Source of the DNA: Terana coerulea
Lineage: Eukaryota; Basidiomycota; Agaricomycetes; Polyporales; Phanerochaetaceae
Direction: 5' to 3'
Assembly (NCBI GenBank): GCA_024811115.1
Contig: JAKOGH010000211.1
Coordinates: forward strand, 1-16,680
DNA length: 16,680 nucleotides
Positions 9,318-16,680 of the stretch are shown here, piece after piece. The position numbers and the translations under genes were made by a program. The notes beneath the pieces were generated by a model, which was not told the DNA's origin, made no database searches, and saw only the letters and a program-made list of their open reading frames with translations. Each line of letters opens with the position of its first letter. Position 1 is the first letter of the stretch.

Positions 9318-10170
9318 TCAAGCGTGCGGCGGTCGACGAAACAGGTGGTCGCTGACAGCGAAGGCGCTCACAGGGAGCTGAGAGACGTTCGAGGGTCCGG
9401 GTGTGGTGTCTGGAGTCCCAGTCACGCTTTCGGATGACGCGTCTCGCTCGCGTTCACCTCGAAGTGCCAAATGACCACCACCACCACTTGACTACCGCCA
9501 TACTGTACAATATTGCTCTCTCGATTGAGCCTTACAGCCCTGGCAACGGTAGGAGAGGGTTGGCGAAATGCGCCTTCGAGTGCGGTCAAGCCTCCAAGGT
9601 GTGGCAGTTGCTTGACTCAACAATTATCTCTGGGGAACAGTTGTAACAACAGCAGTATTAAGCAGCAGAGCGGTACGCACCTGGAGTGATTGCCCTGTCC
9701 CGTCTGCCACTCTAGCCTGCCAATTATTCAATCCATTCAAGTGACCGAGAACTTCGCCTATGACAAGGCTATGAGATCCAGGTATACAGGGTTGGCGACT
9801 ACTAAAAATAAGGATTATATGTGTTAGAAACATCTCCTGCATGTTCTCTAGTGGAAAAGTGAAGCGCACCTAATTCAGCCACCGCTTTGAAAGCTAAGGC
9901 CCAATTGTAGCCCTGGTCTCGCCATCGTCACATCCAGGAAGTCCGGATATTCGTGCATTGAGTGTGGGTCATTAGACCTCAAAAGGGTGTCCTGGCGACT
10001 TGCGATTTGCGGTTTTAGCGAGTCGGTGGCTTGCAGGAGGTTGATGGCGTTGAGAGTCGCGTGTACTGAGTGCAAAATGTAAGAACAGGTAGGGGGTGTT
10101 CGCCCACTGCGCGTGTGCAAAGGTGAAATCGAGGATGACCGCTTTCTGTCATTTTTTTTGGCTGCGAGAG
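9318..10170 (-). pseudogene. Fragments of an unidentified, probably decayed gene
   Basis: Several minus-strand segments look protein-like but do not join cleanly. From 10120 to 9876 the frame gives HATLNAINLLQATDSLKP and later EYPDFLDVTMARPGLQLG. From about 9800 to 9681 it gives PGSHSLVIGEVLGHLNG and WQARVADGTGQSLQ. A textbook intron (GTGCGT...CCCCAG, 9680-9630, 51 bp) follows. From 9616 to 9422 an open frame reads LTALEGAFRQPSPTVARAV and SQVVVVIWHFEV. A neighbouring frame ends at 9318 with a Ser/Thr/Pro-rich tail. A possible start is ATG 10149, after an A-run. The stretch LVIGEV...DGTGQ has the feel of an OB-fold, but I cannot name the family. The 3' end abuts MITE copy 2. Confidence 0.35.
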
Positions 10171-10532
10171 ACGAGAGACGAGAGGGGAGGAGTCAGGACG
10201 GATGTGAGCGTCATCAATAGTGCAATCAGGACCCCGGAAGTAGCTCTCGAGACCCCGAGCTGGGGCGCTTTCGCGTCGCGAGACGCGACCTCTCACCTCA
10301 TCTTGCTCTTCAGTCTACTGTAATTGCCTTTTATTCCCCTACTTTAACCGCATCGTTCCTTCCCCTGCAGTGTCGCTTCCTTTTACCGCTCAAGTTAACG
10401 TAGACTGTGCCTTCCTCGAGATGTGTGTCGACGTATGTAAAATTGCTGGAACTTTTGTTCCGTCTTCGACTCCTGACGACTCGGTCGCGTCTCCTGCCGC
10501 GTCTCCTGCCGCGTCGCTGGTCTCTCCCACCA
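10171..10532 (+). promoter_or_regulatory. Upstream region shared by two divergent (broken) genes
   Basis: This region lies between the minus-strand fragments and the plus-strand protease-like pseudogene. It holds pyrimidine-rich runs near 10325-10375 typical of fungal core promoters, short purine-rich tandem units of GAGACGA near 10166-10182, and a 12-base GCGTCTCCTGCC unit repeated near 10488-10515. No TATA box is clear. A 5' non-coding exon is possible because CCCCTGCAG at 10371 resembles a splice acceptor. Confidence 0.3.
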
Positions 10533-10961
10533 ATGCTCTGGTATCCTACTGCTGCTGGGGCTGCAACTATTCCCAAGGCCATCACCGAGGAAATGAGTCA
10601 CTTATCCGACTATCCGTACGCCTTCACCGATTTCTTCGGGTCCCGCACCCCGTGCGTTTTCAAGACCGGACCTTCGTGGTCCATCGCCGTAGGTTCCGAG
10701 TCGCAGAAGATTGTCCGCGGCGCCCGTCCCATCTACTCCGATCATCCCATGGCCCCGACCTGGCTCGAGACCGCGTGGGCCATCGTCGCCCGGCTCGATG
10801 AGCTCCAGGTCAACTGGAATACTGTCAATCCTCTCGCATATGCGAATGCGGGTGAGGCGGCCTTGATTTGTGACTTTGTTATCACCATCGGCGTGCAACC
10901 TCGCTCGCTTGCTTACGCTGCTGCTGTGGCTGCCGCTAATGCCGTAAACGAGATCCTCCAG

Positions 10962-11077
10962 GTAAGAGTCCATTGAAATCATGTGACTATCCTGTAATCC
11001 TCGATATTCCGAACCCAGTTTTAACCTCGTTATTTTGAACTGAATAAATACAGGCTAATATTTTTAATGCATTCTAG
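10962..11077 (+). other. Intron 1 of the protease-like pseudogene
   Basis: The donor CAG|GTAAGA and acceptor TTCTAG|GC lie between two open frames that join in phase 0 (ending EILQ, resuming AAGFPEI). The interior is AT-richer than the exons. Confidence 0.85.
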
Positions 11078-11797
11078 GCTGCAGGCTTCCCCGAGATTCA
11101 GCTCGCCTTCATCGAGTCCGTCTACCGTCGCCGCGGTTCCGGCTACCAGCTCATGAGCTTCAACTCCTTGCTCGACTCTGAGGGTATTCCGGCGCTGCGC
11201 AAGCCCTTCACGCCCACTCTCGGTCTCGCGATCGCGCCTCTCAAGCCACCTTACTTCGAGGGAACGGGCGGTCTGTTCTTCTGCCCCAACACTGAAGAGG
11301 GAGACACGCGCGTTGCGGTCTTGACCTGCGCGTACGTCGCCCACCCGCCTCCGCTCTTCGAGAACAAGGACTACACGCGCGAGAAGGATACCGAGCCGCG
11401 TGAGGACATCATTCTCCTCGGCGCGGGAGCGTAGGATGACGCTGTCACGGCCATCATGAAGTTCATCGGCGACCAGGCCATTGCCATTAGCACATGGGAG
11501 GCAACCCTCGTTAGGCTCCCACAGCCAACAGACGACGAGCCTAAGGGTACCACGTCGAAGCGTCAGGAGCTCACGGACTTGATCACGGCGGCAACGAACA
11601 AGATTGAAGAAGCCGACCGGCTGCACACCGAGGTCACGAAGCATTTCATGACGGCTGCCTTACGCGTCATCGGCTGTGTTCTTCACTGCGCCAAGATCGA
11701 GGCCGGCGAAGACCGGTTCATGCACGACTGGAGCTTCATTCAGATAGACGAGGACAAGATCGAGTGGAAGGACTTTAGGGGAACAAGCTCTTCGTTG

Positions 11798-11875
11798 GTC
11801 CGTCGGTTTTTTGTTTCCTTTTTTCTGTTCTTTTGACTGACGGTTATTTGCTCTCCTTTTCCCCGTCGTTCACAG
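11798..11875 (+). other. Intron 2 of the protease-like pseudogene
   Basis: The donor GTTG|GTCCGT and acceptor TTCACAG|GA enclose a strongly T/C-rich 78-bp stretch. Joining gives LFV-GGNKTDVDW in phase 1, after allowing for the one-base loss just upstream. Confidence 0.8.
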
Positions 11876-12220
11876 GAGGGAACAAGACAGATGTCGACTG
11901 GGTTAACTATATGTTCCCTCAGGCGCACGACCGTCGCGATTTCCGTCAGCCCGAGGACATGCTTCTTCTGCTCAAGGACTACGTAACAGAGGAAGAGTTC
12001 CGCAACCCGCAGGACTTCGACGTCCATAACGCGAGGACGCTGCTCGCCGTCAAGAACGGTCGTTCGACCGGCACCACCTACGGACGCGTCAACAGCCTCG
12101 AGTCCGTCACGCGTCACTGCCCCGAGCACGGTATTGCCCAGCTTGCTCTCGAGTACATCGTCTGTGTTAAGACCAAAGGTCGTTGCGCAATGAGCTGGGG
12201 CTCAATGCGACTCTGAGGGC

Positions 12221-12526
12221 TATTACGGAGGTTTCCCTCTAGCACGCAGAGACTGACCAGAGATATCGATGTTAATAAACAAAGAGATCGCAGTTAAGGC
12301 TATGAGGCCTTGACTAGTCGATCTTTATACTACTGTACAAGATGGTGGCGTGGGAAGCATACTACGTATCCGTACTAGTGTTGAGACTAGTAGATGAGTC
12401 TGGGCAGGGCGTGAGGGTGCGCTACGCTAGCTGAGTCAGAGGGTACAGGGCGAGGTGAGTCATGAGTCGCGAACCGAGCCGATATTGCTAATCGTTCGAA
12501 TAAAAGAAATAACTCTGTCCGTAACA
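12221..12526 (-). repeat. 3' LTR (306 bp)
   Basis: In element orientation the LTR begins TGTTACGGA (12526) and ends TCCGTAATA (12221). These are near-perfect terminal inverted repeats; the canonical end would be TCCGTAACA. A polypurine tract precedes it. Inside are a TATAAAG box and, near 12296-12312, a small hairpin (AAGGC/GCCTT). Confidence 0.85.
12323..12329 (-). promoter_or_regulatory. TATA box of the LTR promoter
   Basis: TATAAAG on the minus strand lies about 200 bp into the 306-bp LTR, a usual place for the end of U3. Transcription would start shortly after, near 12300, leaving a short R-U5. Confidence 0.5.
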
Positions 12527-14307
12527 TTACCCCCTATCCAGTCTGAAAGTCCCCGACTTTCTTCAACCATAGTACCTTCCTTGGTCGTAGGTCGGGTCTT
12601 CGTCGATCTTGTACTGCGGGGAGTAGGGACGCGCGGTCGAGTCGTGTATTGGGTGGGGCAATCTTTTGCGTAGTGACCGGGCTTGTATTGGTGGCATTTC
12701 CAGCAACGATATTGGTTGCACCATGCGCCCCAGTGTCCCTGTTCTCCACAAATCATGCATGCGTCATTGGGTTTGGGTCGGTGTGAGTAGGGGCGAGAAT
12801 CGCGTGTTCGGTGGCGGTGTATGGTGTCGAGGAATGACTGGCGAGGTGGATGACGAGCCTACTAGAGTGGTTGCCGATGTAGAACCCGACCCCATGCGGT
12901 TGACTTTGTATCGCATGTCTTTGTGCCCGCTGAGAGTAAGGGGGCCAGGTCCGTTCGATTGGCCTTGAAACGCATGTCCTTTCCTCCTCCTTTGCACTCC
13001 TGGTATGCCGTGGTGGTATGACGGGGGTGGATGTCGGTCGAGGGATGAGTGACGGGTGAGCAGGTCGAGGTGCGATGGGACGGAACGTTGGCTTCTTGAT
13101 CGTCCACTTGGATCCGGGAGGTGTCGGTGTCGGTGGATTTGGTGGGTGCAGCCCGGTGAGGGAACGGGTTGTCCGAGGACTTTCATGAGTTCATCGAAAG
13201 CTTTGATGACCTCCGGGTGAACGTCTTGGTCATCGGACGGTTCGCGCTTCATCGGCTGTTTTCCTGCCTCTTCGCCTCCTTCTGCCGCCTTCTCTTCTGC
13301 GCGTTGCAATCTTAGCCTGTCGCTGTACGGGGTTCAGCGTCATCCATGCTCGCGAGGTCCGGTGTCGCTCTACCGTCGCTGTCCGTTTCCACAGTAGCAG
13401 CCATAGATTTCGGAGCATTTGTCTGGCCATTTGCCGGTGTTCGGAGGATCGACGACGATGGGTTCAGCCACTGTCGTAGCGCGCGTCGGAGGGGGATCGG
13501 TATGGGTGCGTCGGATGGGTCGGGCGGTGTCCGACCAACGTTGCTCGTGCTTGACCATTCCGACTGAGGGATCGGAGGCGACGGTGACGACCAGATGGAG
13601 GGTAGTCGCAGCGGGCGGTGGTGTAACGTAATCAAGGAGTGGAGATGCAGAGGCCGGCGGAGAGTGAGGAACATATCGGCTGCTCGTCGACTCCGGTTCG
13701 CGCGACTTCCGGTCGTGGATACAGCGTAGCCGAACTTCTCGTATGGTATGGGCTGGCGTATAGCGCGATGAATGAACTGGACACAAGTCTGGATTCCGCC
13801 CACACGTAGTAGGGATTCCAGGGTTTGGTCCATAACCGACAGCGTGGTGCTCGAGGCATCGTTTACGCCTGGTCTCCGAGTTCCTTCCAGTTGCTCGACC
13901 ATTTTTTGGAAGTGATCCAGATGGCGTGCTTGGCTCTGGCGTGGATAAGGATATCGACGAGGGAGTAAAATCGGAGAAGAGCTCATCTCCGTCTGGAGCG
14001 AGGACGGGTTGGCGAAACGCACTCGAGGAGGGCCTCGATGAGTCGTTGCTTGCGTCGCTTGGCTTTCCGTCTCCTTGGACGTAGTCGAGCGACGACTGTC
14101 CTCGCTGAAGCCTGGAGAATATTCCGTCGATATGAGTATCGTATCTATAATATTCGAGTAGAGACTGAATGAGGTTTCCCGGTTCTCGCGTTCGACAAGG
14201 ACGGGTCCGGAAACTTCTGAGATGAGGGGAGGGTGAAGTCCTTGGTAGAATTGGCGGTGCCAATCCAGGGCAGTTGACGGTGTTAGCGATGGGTTGAAGT
14301 GTAGCAT
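12460..14307 (-). pseudogene. Zinc-knuckle (Gag nucleocapsid-like) ORF located downstream of pol
   Basis: From ATG 14307 a 331-codon frame begins MLHFNPSLTPSTALDWHRQF and continues with PLISEVSGPVLVERENRE, then a Ser/Pro/Arg-rich middle, ending at 13312. A frameshift near 13315 moves to the frame at 13309-12764, which has an acidic/basic stretch (RAEEKAAEGGEEAGKQ) and EVIKAFDELMKVLGQPV. After more shifts, two zinc knuckles follow at 12759-12660: CMICGEQGHWGAWC (CX2CX4HX4C) and CWKCHQYKPGHYAKDC (CX2CX6HX4C). The frame runs over the polypurine tract and stops at 12460 inside the LTR. Such knuckles usually bind nucleic acid in Gag, but Gag normally precedes pol. The N-terminal part is not recognised. 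An overlapping open frame (14434-13370) is probably a shadow caused by biased composition. Confidence 0.7.
12527..12540 (-). promoter_or_regulatory. Polypurine tract for plus-strand priming
   Basis: On the minus strand GGATAGGGGGTAA directly precedes the LTR start TGTTACGG. A purine run at this position is the standard primer site for second-strand synthesis in LTR retroelements and supports the LTR boundary. Confidence 0.65.
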
Positions 14308-14348
14308 TGCGAGTGGGGACTGAGGACATGTTCTGATTGCGGGTTGGT

Positions 14349-16680
14349 TTAGAGGAGTGTTGAGAGGATGAGGATGGTGGCCAAGTGCTGAGTCTTCTTA
14401 TACCGGTGAGGACCTCTGGCCTGCCCAAGCTCATCCTTTGTCATCCATTGGTTTTCTTCGTCGGACTGCCCTTTCCACTTGACGAGGTGCGCGTGCTGTT
14501 CGCGCCCGATGATTCAGGATGGCTTCGACTTGACAAATACCTGACCGAGTCGAGATCTGGCGGTGGGATTTCGAAGTTAGGTCCATGCTGCTCTCTGTCT
14601 CCTGATAAGGGGTCGGCAGGGATCGCGTGGAAGGTGTCGTGACATTTCATCCTCTTTGGTAGGGCCAGCTGATAGACCGCGGGGGATAGAACTTTCTTAA
14701 TTTTGAATGGTCCTTACCGTTTTGGTGATAGCTTTCGGTTGGGATGCGTGTTGAGTTCCTTGTCAAGCAGACCTTCTGACCTTGGGTAAAGGGTTTGAAC
14801 TGACCGTGTCTTCTTATCATGAATTGCACTGCCATGTCGAGGGGCGCAGCTGCTTCTTCTTTTGCTTTGCTGTGATCTTCAGCCAATCTGGGTGGTAGGG
14901 ACGATTGACGATTAGCGCTGTGGGAATTGCTTTGGGATGGGATCCGTGCATGAGGAAAAGGGGAATGTTTCGTTGCGGGTGTTCTCGATTGTTGTGTGCG
15001 AATTCAGCATCGGCCAGGTAGTCTACCATTCGTTAGGGTGTGCGTGGCGAGAAGATCGCGAAGAGTAGGTTTGAGTTCTTGGTTAACTCGTTCTGTTTCT
15101 CCGTCTGTTTGGGGATGATAGGCGGTGGACATGCTTCTTTTGACTCCTAGGAGTCTCCAGAGTTCTTCCATGACCTTTGATGCAAATTGGGGGCCTCTGT
15201 CGATAGGAATTTGTCGGGCATGCCAAATCGTTTGTAGGCGTGTCGATGGTAGAGTTTCGCTGTTCCTATAGCATCTATTTCCTTCGTACATGGGATAAAA
15301 ATTACCCCTTTGTAGCATCGTGGTGGCACGACCAATTACTGAGTCTTTTCTTGGCTTCGGGAGTGCGAGATGAAGTCGCACGTTACGACGAACGGTCGTC
15401 CCCTATGTTCTGGTTTCATGGTTAACGGTGGAATCGTGGGGTGTGTTGACTTTCATTTGTTGACAAAGCGCATCCTTTCGCGAATTGTCCTACAAATGCT
15501 GCCATTCTGGCCGGTAGTAATCTCGACGTAGGAGTTCCAGTGTTTTGTACTTTCCGGGTGTCCTGACTGGGCTTCATGGTATAGGTCTGTGATATCGGTT
15601 AGGTAGGTCTTTTGTTACTTGGTACGTAGCATTTGCCGTTGAACATGAGTAGTCCGTTTTGCATGGTCCAGTCTGTTTTGTTTGTGCGCCTAGGGGTTTC
15701 CTGTCTTCCTTCGGCTACTTCTATCGCTTTGAGCCCTTATTCATGCGTCTCCTAGGGCTATACGAATTGATCTCCCATGGTAGTCCGTGGTGATTGTGTT
15801 TCTGATGTGGGACCACTGGATGTCGGTGAATAGATGATCGGGAGTATTATCGCGTCTGCGAACAGTTCGTCTGGAAGGAGTGTTTCATCCTCGTTATCGT
15901 GATCTGAGTCGTCGAGATGTTAGGCGTGATATCGTGTCGGATTGTATAGGGTGGGACCTTTGCAGTATTCGAGTTTTGTCAAGTCAAGTAAAAATAGTTT
16001 CCATCGTGCTTGTCTTGGTTTAATCGTCGAGCGGATCGAGTACGTGAAGATTCTTGTGGTCTGTGAGTACTGCGTGCCGGATAGGGAGATCCGTGAATGT
16101 AATGCCTCCATTCTTGAGGGCTCGTCTATCCCAGAATAGTTCGGTCGTAGATTTCGTAGTTAGTTCTGGTTGGTTAAAACTTTTTGACAGGTATGCCACT
16201 GGGTGCCAATCTCCGTTTTCATCCGGTTGTCGTGTACCCTCTGTCGCGAATTTAGATGCGTCTGACTCGATGAGGAAGGGTTTAGATGTGTTGGGTGAAG
16301 TATGAGGACTGGGGACGAGGTGAACTCGTTGTTTCCAAGGTTTGAAGCTTTCTGGCATTCAGTTGACCAATTCCAGGCTATCCCTTTTCAGTGAGCTCGT
16401 TTAGGGTCGTGCGAGGTCGGAAAAGTGACTGATGAAGCGTCTGTAGAAATTGCCAAATCAGAAAGGCTCGTACTTGTTTGCAGTGGTGGGTGCCGGCCAG
16501 TCGATTATTCCCTGAATTTTCGCTGGTCCATAAGGACTTATTATGCCGGATGATTACTAAGTCTACTTCTTACGTCGAATGCGCATTTCTCGAGTTTGCA
16601 ATAAAGATCGTGTCGTCTAATTTCTTTCAGTACTCGTTTGGTTCGTTCGATGTTGTTCTTCATCTTGAATGAAGCATCAT
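14349..16680 (-). pseudogene. Pol polyprotein (RT C-terminus, RNase H, integrase, chromodomain), decayed, partial
   Basis: RT thumb and connection: TKRVLKEIRRHDLYCKLEKC near 16600-16640, then IIDWPAPTT and NFYRRFISHFSDLARP. RNase H at 16330-16020: KPFLIESDASKFAT with a catalytic Asp, HPVAYLSKSFNQPEL, and TDHKNL. Integrase: a zinc-binding region near 15450-15520 (CQQMKVNT), a core with DRGPQFAS and [18 protein letters not shown] at about 15195-15070, and a C-terminal part with EFAHNN and SPKRYGPFKIKKV-like sequence. The chromodomain at about 14640-14349 is HDTFHA...HGPNFEIPPPDL, then, after a shift, LVKWKG and EENQWMTKDEL, ending STLL at a TAA. Frames change at least ten times and stops are common. 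The 5' part, including the RT active site, protease and any upstream Gag, is outside the window. Confidence 0.9.

Larger units (their letters stand above)
10533..12220 (+). pseudogene. Trypsin-like serine-protease-related protein, broken and 3'-truncated
   Basis: Exon 1 (to 10961) gives DYPYAFTDFFGSRTPCVFKT and LETAWAIVARLDELQVNW. After a 116-bp intron (10962-11077), exon 2 reads GFPEIQLAFIESVYRRRGSG, YFEGTGGLFFCPNTEEGDT and RVAVLTCAYVAHPPP, then, past a TAG at 11432, TEVTKHFMTAALRVIGCVLH and HDWSFIQIDEDKIEW. After a second intron (11798-11875), exon 3 reads GNKTDVDWVNYMFPQAHD and VKNGRSTGTTYGRVNSLES. I recognise this as the basidiomycete family of about 500 residues that normally ends in a trypsin-like segment with a G-D-S-G-S motif. 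Faults: an in-frame TAG, a one-base loss in GGGGAAC (11778-11784), Tyr where the catalytic His is expected (11333-11335), and no Ser segment because an LTR begins at 12221. The start is ATG 10533 or 10593; the latter has the better context. Confidence 0.85.
12221..16680 (-). mobile_element. Ty3/gypsy chromodomain LTR retrotransposon, 3' part (5' part beyond window)
   Basis: Reading on the minus strand from the right edge, the order is RT C-terminus, RNase H, integrase with zinc-binding region, chromodomain, a separate zinc-knuckle ORF, a polypurine tract and an LTR. The RT-RH-IN order with a chromodomain marks the Ty3/gypsy chromovirus group. The element inserted in the 3' part of the protease-like gene. 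The base run AGGGC at 12216-12220 borders the LTR and is the predicted 5-bp target duplication. The pol frames hold many shifts and stops, so this copy is inactive. Confidence 0.9.

Noticed and set aside
10144..10200. T-run and purine-rich repeats as a terminator or microsatellite of note
   Set aside because: An eight-base T-run and about three GAGACGA-like units are too short to carry meaning here.
10370..10801. 143-codon plus-strand frame as the start of the protease-like protein
   Set aside because: The family-like residues (DYPYAFTDFFG and onward) are in the other frame; this one degenerates into Arg-rich shadow translation.
13370..14434. 354-codon minus-strand frame as an independent gene
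   Set aside because: It overlaps the 331-codon frame, lacks domain signals, and both stay open because of the C/G- and Ser/Pro/Arg-rich composition. The other frame leads naturally towards the knuckle region.
1..16680. CRISPR array, bacterial operon, or tRNA/rRNA genes
   Set aside because: No regularly spaced repeats, no bacterial-style gene packing, and no cloverleaf or rRNA signature was seen; the introns and transposon types are fungal.

Overview
The window looks like nuclear DNA from a mushroom-forming basidiomycete (Agaricomycetes). The signs are many short GT-AG introns of about 40 to 120 bp, a fungal C2-NACHT-WD40 gene, a serine-protease-like protein of a basidiomycete type, a small hAT-type element present twice, and a chromodomain-type Ty3/gypsy LTR retrotransposon. 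It reads as a gene graveyard: every protein gene I can recognise is broken.

Layout from left to right. 1-1500: mostly unassigned, with one open partial frame running off the left edge and a short inverted repeat (82-138 against 1281-1336). 1503-6769, minus strand: one long decayed C2-NACHT-WD40 (STAND/NLR-type) gene. Its intron at 5187-5620 carries a 358-bp hAT-type MITE with a perfect 8-bp target duplication. 6770-8916: no gene recognised. 8917-9276: a second, inverted copy of the MITE. About 9318-10170, minus strand: fragments of an unidentified, probably decayed gene. 10533-12220, plus strand: a trypsin-like protein pseudogene with an internal stop, a frameshift and a His-to-Tyr change at the presumed catalytic position; its 3' end is cut off by a retrotransposon. 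12221 to the right edge, minus strand: the 3' part of a Ty3/gypsy retrotransposon, in its own direction RT C-terminus, RNase H, integrase, chromodomain, then a separate ORF with two zinc knuckles, a polypurine tract and the 3' LTR.

The most unusual points are the MITE sitting exactly on a splice donor, so that the donor is duplicated and the intron grows from 68 to 434 bp with the coding phase kept, and the zinc-knuckle (Gag nucleocapsid-like) ORF placed after pol and running into the 3' LTR instead of lying before pol. No functional operon-like system or new working defence system is visible. The NLR-like gene and the protease-like gene are near each other, but any joint role is speculation. 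All calls are from reading the sequence; no database search was run.
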